From Streptomyces sp. ISL-10 (GTDB taxonomy: Bacteria > Actinomycetota > Actinomycetes > Streptomycetales > Streptomycetaceae): a DNA stretch of 64,000 bases. Location: positions 1 to 64,000 of the forward strand of contig NZ_JAGGOJ010000019.1 of NCBI RefSeq assembly GCF_018614575.1, given 5' to 3'. Below, one piece after another: positions 24,652 to 32,684 of this stretch. A model generated the notes under the pieces. The model was given only the letters and a program-made list of their open reading frames with translations, was not told the origin of the DNA and did no database searches. The position numbers and the translations under genes are program-made. Position 1 is the stretch's first letter, and every line of letters begins with the position of its first letter.

Positions 24652-26181
24652 TCAGACCGTGACGAGCGGGTCGCGCGGGGAGGTGCGTACGGGGTGGGCG
24701 AGGTCGGCGAGCGCACGCTCGAGGCCGTGCAGGTGCCCGAGCGCCGCCTCCGCGCCGGGGTGGTGCGGCGGGACGTGCACGACCCGGGTCGGGGCCGCCG
24801 CCCGCGCGGGCCGCGCCGGCACGAGCGCGTGGACGGCCGCCTCGACGCGGCCGCAGGCGGCAGCGAGGCGGGCGTCGTGGGACGCCTGCGGATCGGCGGC
24901 GACAGCGGCCAGGCCGCGTACCTCGCGGGCGCACACGTCGAGCAGCTCGACAACCTGTCGTGCGCGCGCCTTGCGGGCCCGCAGCGGACTGAGCGGATGG
25001 ATCAGCGGAGCGAGCGAGAGGCGTACGCGGCCGAGCAGCAGCTCCAGTTCGGCGGCGACCGGCGCGGGGTCGGCCGTCTCGTCCCCGGCGAGGCGGCGCG
25101 CTGCCTCGGTGGTGCAGTCGTGCACGCACCGCACGGCGCGCCGGATCCATGCGTCGGTCGCGGCGTGGGTGGTGACGGGCAGGATCACCGCGACCGCGAG
25201 CGCCGCACCCAGGGCGCCCACCGCGGTCTCCTCCAGGCGCAGGAGCAGCAGGCCCGGGTGGAGAACGCCGAGCAGTCCGTAGAGCAGCCCCGCCATGACG
25301 GTCACGAAGAACATCATCCAGCTGTACGACGGGGCGGCGGTGTAGAAGATCCCGAAGACGCAAAGGGCGACCAGCAGGGCGGTGGGGCCGGGCGCGCCGG
25401 CCAGCGGGATCGCGACCAGCAGGCCCGCGACGATGCCGATGACGGTGCCGACGATCCGGCGGAAGCCGCGTACCAGCGTCTCCCCGCGGGAGGCGGTGTT
25501 GACGAAGATCCACCAAGCGGTGCCGACGGCCCAGTACCAGCGGTCTCCCGAAACGAACTGACCGGCCGCGATGGCCACGGTGCACGCCGCCGTGGCCTGG
25601 AAAGCCTGACGCGTGGTGGGACGGGCGAGTCCCCGGCCCGGCAGCGGTGCCGGGACGGCAGGCGGGGGCGTCCGGCGCTCGATGCACCAGGCGCCGAAAC
25701 GGACGGCGGACGAGGCGACGAGCGCCAGCGCGACAGCTCCGTACAGTTCGGGCAGCTGCGCGGGGACGGCGTCCAGGAACTGGGTGACGAAGAACATCAT
25801 GAACGCGAAGATCCCCAGCGCATGTCCGCGCGGGCCCCACCTGCGGGCATAGACGCCGCAGAAGACCACGGCGAGCCACGCGGCGGCGCGCGGCAGGGGC
25901 TGGCCGTGCAGGACGGTCGCCAGCGCGAGGACGGGGAAGCCGGCAGTGGGCAGCAGCGCGGTGGTCACCGCCTGGCGGCGCACCGACGGGTCGCCGACGG
26001 TGAACAGGGCGAGCATCGCGGCGAGGCCGCCGGTGATCGAGGCAACGAGCGAGAGGCCGGTCAGCTCCGCGGCGGCGACGGCGAGGCCGACGCCGAGGAC
26101 GGCACGCGTCGAGACGCGCAGACGCAGGTGTCCCGGATCGGGCGCGACGAAGGCCCTCTTGATGTGCTGCAGGCCGGTCAT
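24652..26181 (-). CDS. FUSC family membrane protein
   Basis: A 509-aa membrane protein of the fusaric acid resistance/aromatic efflux family. Two blocks of about six helices (residues about 28-150 and 195-330) are separated by a cytosolic loop, followed by a C-terminal soluble helical domain. Signature stretches are FAFMMFFVTQFLDAVPAQ and YTAAPSYSWMMFFVTVMAG. These proteins export or sequester weak acids, or act as membrane scaffolds. The start is uncertain: ATG 26179-26181 has AGGAG too close, and the GTG nine bases up is an alternative. It is divergent from an Lrp/AsnC regulator, which may control it. Confidence 0.82.
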   Translation of the reverse strand: MTGLQHIKRAFVAPDPGHLRLRVSTRAVLGVGLAVAAAELTGLSLVASITGGLAAMLALFTVGDPSVRRQAVTTALLPTAGFPVLALATVLHGQPLPRAAAWLAVVFCGVYARRWGPRGHALGIFAFMMFFVTQFLDAVPAQLPELYGAVALALVASSAVRFGAWCIERRTPPPAVPAPLPGRGLARPTTRQAFQATAACTVAIAAGQFVSGDRWYWAVGTAWWIFVNTASRGETLVRGFRRIVGTVIGIVAGLLVAIPLAGAPGPTALLVALCVFGIFYTAAPSYSWMMFFVTVMAGLLYGLLGVLHPGLLLLRLEETAVGALGAALAVAVILPVTTHAATDAWIRRAVRCVHDCTTEAARRLAGDETADPAPVAAELELLLGRVRLSLAPLIHPLSPLRARKARARQVVELLDVCAREVRGLAAVAADPQASHDARLAAACGRVEAAVHALVPARPARAAAPTRVVHVPPHHPGAEAALGHLHGLERALADLAHPVRTSPRDPLVTV

Positions 26182-26370
26182 GCTCCTCACGACTGCTGTC
26201 CCGCCCCCCTTGCTGATCGACGCGCCGCTCGGCAGCGGTCTCGGACACGGCAAAGGCGCCGCGGGTCCGGCCCGGCTCCGTCGCCGGTCCGGCGCTGCGC
26301 AGCGCCCTGTATGGGCCCAGGAAAACATCTCCCAGTCAATGGCTCAACCGGACTGTTTCACACTGGGCCA

Positions 26371-26399
26371 TTGGTACAGTGGAAGTACCGGTGTATAGA
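26371..26399 (+). promoter_or_regulatory. Candidate sigma70-type promoter and inverted repeat for Lrp gene
   Basis: TTGGTA (26371-26376) and TATAGA (26394-26399) are separated by exactly 17 bases. The inverted repeat GGTAC-N7-GTACC at 26373-26389 lies between and overlaps the -35 hexamer, a good position for autorepression by the Lrp/AsnC product. The start codon follows 22 bases downstream of the -10. Confidence 0.6.
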
Positions 26400-26420
26400 C
26401 CATGGAAGGGCCAACGGACC

Positions 26421-26903
26421 ATGGCGGTGGACGAGCTCGACACCCGCATCCTGCGCCTGCTGATCGAGCAGCCGCGTACGAGCGTGCGGGAGTACGCGCG
26501 CATTCTCCAGATCGCGCGCGGCACACTGCAGGCCAGGATCGAGCGACTGGAGCGCGACGGTGTGATCACGGGCACGGGGCCGTACCTCTCCCCTGCCGCG
26601 CTCGGTCATCCGGTGCTCGCGTTCGTCCACATCGAGGTGACCCAGGGGCATCTGGACGAGGTCGGCGAGGCACTGGCGGCCGTGCCGGAGATCATCGAGG
26701 CGTTCTCGATCACCGGCGGCGGGGATCTGCTGACCCGGGTCGTGGCCCGGGACAACGGCCATCTGGAGGATGTGATCCAGCGGCTGATCAACCTGCCCGG
26801 TGTGGTCCGGACACGGACCGAGATGGCTCTGCGCGAGCGGGTGCCGCACCGGCTGCTGCCGCTGGTGGAGTCCGTGGGGAAGGCGGCCGGTTCCGCACGC
26901 TGA
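26421..26903 (+). CDS. Lrp/AsnC family transcriptional regulator
   Basis: A 160-aa feast/famine regulator. Helix-turn-helix residues about 4-55 (DTRILRLLIEQPRTSVREYA, then QIARGTLQARIERLERDGVI) are followed by an AsnC ligand-binding alpha/beta domain (VLAFVHIEVTQGHLDEVGEAL, then SITGGGDLLTRVVARDNGHL). Typical ligands are amino acids. ATG 26421 is chosen because the regulator family starts MxxLD. A 17-bp-spaced promoter with an inverted repeat sits directly upstream. It is divergent from FUSC. Confidence 0.92.
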   Translation: MAVDELDTRILRLLIEQPRTSVREYARILQIARGTLQARIERLERDGVITGTGPYLSPAALGHPVLAFVHIEVTQGHLDEVGEALAAVPEIIEAFSITGGGDLLTRVVARDNGHLEDVIQRLINLPGVVRTRTEMALRERVPHRLLPLVESVGKAAGSAR

Positions 26904-26928
26904 ACGGGTGCTTGGCATGCTGGACGCC

Positions 26929-27630
26929 ATGAGCACTGCGCGGCCCCCCTCCGTCATCTTCGATCTCGACGGGACTTTGGTGGACAGCGAGCCGAACTAC
27001 TACGAGGCGGGGCGCCGAGTGCTCGCCTCGCACGGCGTGACGGGCTTCGACTGGGACGAGCACACGTCGTTCATCGGCATCGGCACACGCGAGACGCTGG
27101 AGATCCTGCGGGCCCGCTACGCCATCGACGCGCCGCTCGACGAGCTGCTGGCGGCGAAGAACCGGATCTATCTGGAGCTGGCGCGCGCGTCGACGGACGT
27201 CTTTCCCGAGATGCGGAAGTTCGTGGAGCGTCTGGCGGCGGACGGGGTGCCGACAGCTGTCGCCTCGGGCTCGTCGCGGGCGACGATCGAGGCGGTGCTC
27301 GCCGGGACCGGTCTCGACGCACACATCGGGCTGATCGTCTCCGCGGAGGAGGTCGGGCGCGGCAAGCCGGAGCCGGACGTCTTCCTGGAAGCGGCCCGCC
27401 GCCTGGGCGCCGCCCCCGCGGACTGTGTCGTCCTGGAGGACGCCCCGCCCGGCGCGGCGGCGGCGCGGGCGGCCGGCATGCGCTGCATCGCCGTGCCGTA
27501 CGTCCCCTCGACGGCGACCGACCCGGCGTTCCTGGCGGCGGACCTGCTGTTTCCGGGCGGCCAGCGGGAGTTCACGGCACAGGCGGCGTACGCATGGACG
27601 ACGGGCGCGGGGGGCGCTGCGCGCCCGTGA
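26929..27630 (+). CDS. HAD family phosphatase (beta-phosphoglucomutase-like)
   Basis: A 233-aa HAD hydrolase of the phosphoglucomutase/phosphatase subfamily. Motif I is IFDLDGTLVDSEPNYYEAG, with both nucleophile and acid-base aspartates. Motif II is VASGSSR, and motif III/IV reads GRGKPEPDVFLEAARRLG and VLEDAPPGAAAARAAGM. Cap residues are about 20-95. It probably dephosphorylates or isomerises a sugar phosphate. ATG 26929 follows the Lrp gene by 25 bases; ATG 26917 would add four residues. Shared transcription with the regulator is likely. Confidence 0.88.
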   Translation: MSTARPPSVIFDLDGTLVDSEPNYYEAGRRVLASHGVTGFDWDEHTSFIGIGTRETLEILRARYAIDAPLDELLAAKNRIYLELARASTDVFPEMRKFVERLAADGVPTAVASGSSRATIEAVLAGTGLDAHIGLIVSAEEVGRGKPEPDVFLEAARRLGAAPADCVVLEDAPPGAAAARAAGMRCIAVPYVPSTATDPAFLAADLLFPGGQREFTAQAAYAWTTGAGGAARP

Positions 27631-27651
27631 GCGTGGGATGACGCCCACCGG

Positions 27652-27668
27652 GCCCCGGACGCCGGGGC
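27652..27668 (+). terminator. Short GC hairpin after HAD gene
   Basis: GCCCCGG (27652-27658) pairs with CCGGGGC (27662-27668) around a 3-nt loop, 22 bases past the HAD stop. It is a plausible but weak terminator. Confidence 0.4.
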
Positions 27669-27679
27669 AGACCCCTGTC

Positions 27680-28020
27680 CGACCAGCCCTGCTCAGGCCC
27701 ACGCGCCGACAGCGCGGGCCGACGCCGACCAGCCGGACAGCCCGAGCCCGGGACACGGAGGAAGACCCCTCCGCAACCGGCCCCGCCCAGGGCCACGCGT
27801 CCCTGCCGCACGCCGACAGCACGGGCCGACACCCACCAACCGGACACCCCGAGCCCGGGACACGGAGGAAGACCCCTCCGCAACCGGCCCCGCCCAGGGC
27901 CACGCGCCGACAGGCCGACCAGTCCCGCTCAGGCCCACACGCCGACAGGCCGACCAGTCCCGCTCAGGCCCACACGCCGACAGGCCGACCAGTCCCGCTC
28001 AGGCCCACACGCCGGAGCGC
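27680..28020. repeat. Intergenic tandem repeat array with perfect 35-nt units
   Basis: Three perfect 35-nt copies start at 27905, 27940 and 27975 (core GACAGGCCGACCAGTCCCGC), with a partial fourth at 28010 and degraded copies from about 27680. A second repeat of about 57 nt occurs at 27743-27799 and 27850-27907 (core GACACGGAGGAAGACCCCTC), 107 bases apart. The gap between two convergent genes contains no credible gene, although frames run through it because of its high GC. Confidence 0.85.
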
Positions 28021-28049
28021 GGCGTGATGTGCCCGCCCCGGCGGCGTGG

Positions 28050-29258
28050 TCATTCCGGTCCGTCCGCCTGCTCGCCGCGCAGGCGTTGCGCGCGCAGTAC
28101 CAGCAGCATTTCGAAGCGGCGGTCCGGGTCGTCGATCGCGTCACCCCACAGTTCGCGGATCTGGCGCAGCCGGTAGCGAGCCGTCTGGGGGTGGATGCCC
28201 AGGCGGGTCGCCACCTCGGGTGCGCCGCCCGAGGTTTCGATCCAGGCGAGGAGGGTCGCGGCGAGGCGGCGCGCCTGGGCCGGGCTCATGCCCTCCAGGG
28301 GCGCCAGACAGCGCGGGGCCGCCGCGTCGATCAGTTCCTGGGACGGTAACAGCACCAGTTCTTCCGTGCGTTCGGTGCAGTGCAGCACCTCCCCCCGGGG
28401 CAGCAGGTCGCTCTCCACCAGCCGTACCGCCGTCTCCGCCCACCGCAGCGAGGTCGCGGCGGCCGCGAGCGGCACCGAGGGGCCGATCGCGCCGGACCAG
28501 CCGGCCGTGGCGCGCCGGACCATCTCCGAGCGGCCCGCGGTGTCCGGTTCGGGGATGACGATGCGGGGCTGCTCGCTCTCCATGTCGAGGAGGATGTCCT
28601 GGCCGACGGCCGGCGCCACCGCTTCCCTGGCCGGCCGGATGAGCACGCCCACGGCGATCGTGCCGGGCAGCTCCCAGCCGATGCGGGCGGCCCGTTCCCC
28701 GAGCGCGTCTACCGGGTCGCCGCGGTGCTGGACTAGCAGGCGGTCGATGAACTGCCTTTGAAGGCGCAGGCGTTCACCGGCTCGACGGGCCGCTGCCTCG
28801 GCGTAGCCGCGTACCGACTGCTCCACCAGCCCGTCCAGGTACTCGAAACCGGATTCGGCCAGCTCGTACATGGCCGGCGCGGCGATGTCGACCTGTTGGC
28901 CGATCTCGGCGAACCGCCGCCACGCGAGCCGGACTCCGAGCCGGTAAATGGCCTGAAGTGAGTCGAGGCTGCGGCCGTTGAGGCCCTCGCCCCGGCCGAA
29001 CTCCTGGAACACCTCGGGTGGCACCCGGGGGTTGAGCGCCCCTGAGGCCAGGTGCTGCACAAACCCTTCGATGGCGCGCCGGATGCCGACGAGCGCCATC
29101 GGTTCCCCGGAGTCGTCCTCCACGAGCCTGAGGTGCGGGAAGTCCTGTCGAATCTGGTGGAGGATCGCCTGCGCCAGTTCGCCGGCCTCGCCGAGGGCGA
29201 TGGCGGCGAACCGTTCCACCTGCGGCTTGGGCACCTCGCTCCAGGCCGGGCGCGTCAT
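28050..29258 (-). CDS. PucR family helix-turn-helix transcriptional regulator
   Basis: A 402-aa regulator with a PucR-type C-terminal helix-turn-helix (LLAWIETSGGAPEVATRLGI, then HPQTARYRLRQIRELWG near residue 362). A central GGDEF-like/CdaR domain carries GTIAVGVLIRPA and RPRIV-type strands, and the N-terminal helical region (residues about 10-180) contains EVFQEFGRGEGLNG. Such proteins regulate purine, sugar-acid or amino-acid degradation. Its ATG overlaps the stop of the tiny membrane protein gene by 4 nt (ATGA), a sign of translational coupling. It faces a repeat array. Confidence 0.88.
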   Translation of the reverse strand: MTRPAWSEVPKPQVERFAAIALGEAGELAQAILHQIRQDFPHLRLVEDDSGEPMALVGIRRAIEGFVQHLASGALNPRVPPEVFQEFGRGEGLNGRSLDSLQAIYRLGVRLAWRRFAEIGQQVDIAAPAMYELAESGFEYLDGLVEQSVRGYAEAAARRAGERLRLQRQFIDRLLVQHRGDPVDALGERAARIGWELPGTIAVGVLIRPAREAVAPAVGQDILLDMESEQPRIVIPEPDTAGRSEMVRRATAGWSGAIGPSVPLAAAATSLRWAETAVRLVESDLLPRGEVLHCTERTEELVLLPSQELIDAAAPRCLAPLEGMSPAQARRLAATLLAWIETSGGAPEVATRLGIHPQTARYRLRQIRELWGDAIDDPDRRFEMLLVLRAQRLRGEQADGPE

Positions 29259-29407
29259 CGGCGGGGCGGGGCGGTGTCGTAGCTGATCAAGGGGACGTTC
29301 GGCTGGTCGGGCGTGGCGTTCAGCAAGGCGACGATCCCCAAGGCCGTGCCCACGGCGAGTACCGCGGCGATCACCGCGGTGGCAGCGGCGGCGGTCAGTC
29401 TGCGCAT
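29255..29407 (-). CDS. Small single-pass membrane/secreted protein (DUF2613-like)
   Basis: A 50-aa protein: a short basic start (MRRL), a hydrophobic helix of about 22 residues (AAAATAVIAAVLAVGTALGI) and the extracellular tail NATPDQPNVPLISYDTAPPR. I compare it to the DUF2613 family of actinobacterial small membrane proteins, but only by shape and length. ATG at 29405-29407 has a GAGGAGC upstream. The stop overlaps the PucR start. A longer in-frame ATG at 29530 lacks support. Confidence 0.65.
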   Translation of the reverse strand: MRRLTAAAATAVIAAVLAVGTALGIVALLNATPDQPNVPLISYDTAPPRR

Positions 29408-29488
29408 AGTCGGGTCAGCTCCTCGTTGGAGACGATCCCCACCCCATGGGCCGGCCCCCACCGGCTGGACGCAAGTGTTGACAGGACA

Positions 29489-29518
29489 TTGACAATCCGT
29501 CAAGTGGCTGCCTACTGT
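29489..29518 (+). promoter_or_regulatory. Candidate sigma70-type promoter for DUF3068
   Basis: TTGACA (29489-29494), an exact -35 consensus, and TACTGT (29513-29518) are 18 bases apart, upstream of the + strand DUF3068 gene. TTGAC-N5-GTCAA at 29489-29503 is an inverted repeat covering the -35 hexamer and may be an operator. A second TTGACA sits at 29478. Confidence 0.65.
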
Positions 29519-29592
29519 CTTGGCCCTCAAGGGCTGACCGGCCCGGGGACCCGTGCACCTCCCTGCGAGTTTCTCGATTCAGGAGTGCCCGG

Positions 29593-30576
29593 ATGCGCCG
29601 TACCGCCTCACCGCTGTCCCTTGTCCTGCTGGGAGCCGGGGTCTTCCTGCTCGTCCTCGCCCCACTCCTGGTCGTGTACGTCCAGCCGCACGCCAAGCGC
29701 ACCCCGATCGACGTGGACACCACAACGGTCTTCACCGGTACCGGAAGCTACTTCGACACCGGGAAGCTCAGGACCGTGCACGGGAAGACGATCACGATCA
29801 CCCGGCAGGTCCGGGGTGACGTCGCCGACAGCGTCGAGAGCGGCAACGCCGTCTGGGACGTGTCCACCTCCGTCGACACCGACGACACCCTGCCCGCGTC
29901 CGACACCCGGAACTCCCTGCAGTGGACGCTGGAACGCTGGGTCACGGACCGCTCCACCAACGAGCCGGTCCACTGCTGCCGGGAGTCGCCTGTCTTCGAC
30001 GGCGAGGCGTACCTGAAGTTCCCCTTCGACGTCGAGGAGCGCGGCTACCGCTGGTGGGACGGCACGCTCGGCGCCGTTGTACAGCTCCGCTACACGGGCC
30101 GCACCAAGGTGCAGGGATACGAGGGGCTCCGGTTCACCGGCAGTGTGGCGCCCACCAGGACGGGCGTGCGCCAGGTGCCGGGGCGACTGGTGGGCAGGCC
30201 GAAGAGCCCACAGGTGCTCGCCGAGGAGTGGTACGCCAACAGCGGGATCGAGCTCGTCGCGGACCGGCGCACCGGCCGTATCGTGTACGCCGCCATCGGA
30301 CCGAGGAAGACCCTGCGCGCGCCGGGCGGCGACAAGGACGCGGTCGTGCTCCTGGCGAGTGAGAAGATCGCCTTCACTCCCCGTACCCAACGGCAGCAGG
30401 TGGAGCTGGCCTCGGCGGACAGCCGGAAGCTCGCGCTGCTCGGCACGACCGCTCCTGCCGGTGCCGCCGCCTTCGGAGCGGCGCTCACCCTCGTGGGCGG
30501 GGCACTCGTAGCGCGTGGACGTCGACCGGAAGCAGTGAATCCGGATGCTCACCTGATGACGAATCAGTCGGCCTGA
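29593..30576 (+). CDS. DUF3068 domain membrane protein (PgfA/NCgl2760-like)
   Basis: A 327-aa protein: N-terminal helix (residues about 8-30), a large extracytoplasmic beta domain, and a C-terminal helix near 285-307. Strands such as GKTITITRQVRGDVADSVESG, AVWDVSTSVDTDDTLP, FDGEAYLKFPFDVEERGYRWW and YEGLRFTGSV match the DUF3068 family. In corynebacteria a member (NCgl2760) is required for lipomannan maturation, and mycobacterial orthologues affect trehalose mycolate trafficking and polar growth (family knowledge). No catalytic residues are evident. It starts a long + strand set with GT4, methyltransferase and AftD-like genes, so it likely acts in envelope glycan assembly. Confidence 0.85.
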   Translation: MRRTASPLSLVLLGAGVFLLVLAPLLVVYVQPHAKRTPIDVDTTTVFTGTGSYFDTGKLRTVHGKTITITRQVRGDVADSVESGNAVWDVSTSVDTDDTLPASDTRNSLQWTLERWVTDRSTNEPVHCCRESPVFDGEAYLKFPFDVEERGYRWWDGTLGAVVQLRYTGRTKVQGYEGLRFTGSVAPTRTGVRQVPGRLVGRPKSPQVLAEEWYANSGIELVADRRTGRIVYAAIGPRKTLRAPGGDKDAVVLLASEKIAFTPRTQRQQVELASADSRKLALLGTTAPAGAAAFGAALTLVGGALVARGRRPEAVNPDAHLMTNQSA

Positions 30577-30771
30577 CATTCCAACAAGTTGTCAGACCCG
30601 TGAGTAGCCCTGCGTCGAACACGTACCGAAAACTGGCTGTCCCCACCACAGCACGGCCCCACCCCGGTCACCCACCCCCCAACCCCCGGTCACCGCACCG
30701 GCCTGCCGGCCGCTCCCCCACCCCGCGGCCGTCCCTCAACCTCCCACACCGCGAAACGAGTTGGAGCACGC

Positions 30772-31968
30772 ATGCCCCAGCACGTACCTCCCCCACTGCT
30801 CGACGCCGGACAGCACCCGCACCGGCACCCGCTGGGCCGCACCCAGGCCGCCCCGCACGACCCCGAGCGTCCCCGCCGCATCGTCTTCCTCGCCCACCGC
30901 GATTTGGACAACCCGGCCGCCGGCGGCTCCGAGCTGCTGATCGACCAACTCGCCTGCGGCCTCACGGACGCGGGTCATGACGTCACCCTGCTGTGCGGCG
31001 GCCCCGCCACGCACCGGCGGTCCTACCGCGTCGTGTCGGCGGGCAGCACGCTGGGCCACTACGCCGCCGCCCGTTCGGCCTTCGCCCGGCAGGTCGGCGC
31101 CTGCGACCTGCTCGTCGAGGTCTGCAACGGGATGCCGTACCTGACACCGATGTGGCACCGGGGACCCACCCTGTGCCTGGTCAACCATGTGCACACCGAA
31201 CTGTGGGACATGCGCTTCCCGGCACCCGTCGCACGGGCGGGGCGGCTGCTGGAGCACTGGGCCCTCGCCCGGGCGCACCGGGGCAACCTCCTGGTCGCGG
31301 TCTCCCCGTCCACGGCGGACGCCCTGCGCGCCATCGGGGTGGATCAGCGGCAGATCCGCCTGGTGCACAACGGGGTCCACGAGCCCGCCCCGCGCGGTCC
31401 GCGCTCCGCGACCCCGCTCTTCCTGGCGCTGGGCCGGCTGGTCGACTACAAGCGCATCGATCTCCTGCTGCGGCTGTGGGAAAGGGTCAGGCCCGTGACC
31501 GGGGGCCGGCTCGTCATCGTCGGCGACGGCCCCGAACGGCAGCGGCTCGAACACCTCGCGGGCTCATCGGTGGAGTTCACCGGCCATGTGACGGAGGAGG
31601 AGAAGCACCGGCTGCTGTGCGCGTCCTGGCTCCTGCTGCATCCCGCGGCCGTCGAGGGCTGGGGGCTCGTGGTGACGGAGGCGGGGGCGCGCGGCACGCC
31701 CGCACTCGGCTTCGACGTGCCGGGCCTGCGGGACTCGGTCGAGGACGGTGTCACCGGCGTCCTCGTCCGCGGCGAGTCTTCGTTCGCCGCGGCATGGTGC
31801 ACGCTGGCGCTCGACGACGACCGCCGTGAGGTCATGGGCAAGGCCGCGGCCGAGCGCGCCGCCGCCTTTCACTGGAGCAGCACCGTGCGGCAGTTCGGGG
31901 CGGTGGCGGCGGAAGCCGTGGAACGCGCCCGGGCCGCGGGTGCCATGGCGACGGGCGCAGGCAGGTGA
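30772..31968 (+). CDS. Glycosyltransferase family 4 protein
   Basis: A 398-aa GT-B retaining glycosyltransferase. It starts with a 38-residue Pro/His-rich extension, then RRIVFLAHRDLDNPAAGGSE (acceptor domain). The donor domain contains LGRLVDYKRIDLLLR, RLVIVGDGPERQRLEHLAG and the E-x7-E motif VEGWGLVVTEAGARGTPAL, typical of NDP-sugar-dependent GT4 enzymes. The acceptor is not predicted. GGAG lies five bases before ATG 30772. It overlaps the downstream methyltransferase by 4 nt. It probably adds a hexose in the same surface glycan pathway as the AftD-like enzyme (inference). Confidence 0.9.
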   Translation: MPQHVPPPLLDAGQHPHRHPLGRTQAAPHDPERPRRIVFLAHRDLDNPAAGGSELLIDQLACGLTDAGHDVTLLCGGPATHRRSYRVVSAGSTLGHYAAARSAFARQVGACDLLVEVCNGMPYLTPMWHRGPTLCLVNHVHTELWDMRFPAPVARAGRLLEHWALARAHRGNLLVAVSPSTADALRAIGVDQRQIRLVHNGVHEPAPRGPRSATPLFLALGRLVDYKRIDLLLRLWERVRPVTGGRLVIVGDGPERQRLEHLAGSSVEFTGHVTEEEKHRLLCASWLLLHPAAVEGWGLVVTEAGARGTPALGFDVPGLRDSVEDGVTGVLVRGESSFAAAWCTLALDDDRREVMGKAAAERAAAFHWSSTVRQFGAVAAEAVERARAAGAMATGAGR

Positions 31969-32684
31969 AGGACCCGTCGTTCCGCCGCTCCCTTACCCTC
32001 TTCCGTGCCTTCCTGCGCGAGCAGGACGACCCCCTCACCGCCTACGACCTGCTGGCGCGGGACGCGGCCGACCAGGTCGAGCGCCACATCCCGCTCAACG
32101 GCCGGATCGTCGTCGACATCGGTGGCGGAAGCGGGTACTTCACACGGGAGTTCCGCAGGCGCGGCGCCCACAGCTACCTCTTCGAACCGGACCCGGCCGA
32201 GCTCGCCGCCGAGCCCGGTGCGGGCACGGTCGTCGCCGACGGCTATCTGCTGCCGCTCGCCGACGGCGCGGCCGACGTCTGCTTCTCCTCCAATGTGCTG
32301 GAGCACGTGTCCGACCCGCGCACGTTCCTCAGCGAGATGGTGCGCGTCACCCGGCCGGGCGGACTGGTCTACGTCTCGTTCACCAACTGGCTGTCTCCAT
32401 GGGGCGGTCACGAATGGGCGCCCTGGCACTACCTCGGCGCCGAGCGCGCCCGTGCCCGGTACGAACGCCGGACCGGCCGGCCGGCCAAGCACCGGCTCGG
32501 GCAGAACCTGTTCCCCATCGGCGTCGGAACGACCCTGCGGCACGTCAGGGGCCGCGACGATGTGGAGATCGTCTCCGCGCGGTCGAGGTACTGGCCCGTC
32601 GTCCCCCAGATCGTCCCGCGGGTGCCGGGGCTGCGGGAGTTCGCCACATGGAACCTCCTTCTCATCCTCCGGCGGTGTTCATGA
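31965..32684 (+). CDS. Class I SAM-dependent methyltransferase
   Basis: A 239-aa Rossmann methyltransferase. SAM motif I is VVDIGGGSGYFTREF, motif II YLFEPDPAELAAEPG, and the acidic motif SSNVLEHVSDPRTFLSEMVRV plus RPGGLVYVSFTNWLSPW closes the core. No membrane helix is seen. GTG 31965 overlaps the GT4 stop and its end overlaps the AftD-like ATG, so the three are translationally coupled. A mycobacterial parallel (Rv0224c next to the GT Rv0225 and the DUF3068 gene Rv0227c) suggests it methylates a sugar or glycolipid (from memory). Confidence 0.88.
   Translation: MKDPSFRRSLTLFRAFLREQDDPLTAYDLLARDAADQVERHIPLNGRIVVDIGGGSGYFTREFRRRGAHSYLFEPDPAELAAEPGAGTVVADGYLLPLADGAADVCFSSNVLEHVSDPRTFLSEMVRVTRPGGLVYVSFTNWLSPWGGHEWAPWHYLGAERARARYERRTGRPAKHRLGQNLFPIGVGTTLRHVRGRDDVEIVSARSRYWPVVPQIVPRVPGLREFATWNLLLILRRCS

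Noticed and set aside
27905..28009. CRISPR-like direct repeats
   Set aside because: Three 35-nt units are contiguous with no spacers, so this is a simple tandem repeat.
31748..32680. N-terminal extension of the AftD-like gene
   Set aside because: It overlaps the methyltransferase in another frame and is Arg/Pro-rich; the ATGA overlap at 32681 gives a better start.
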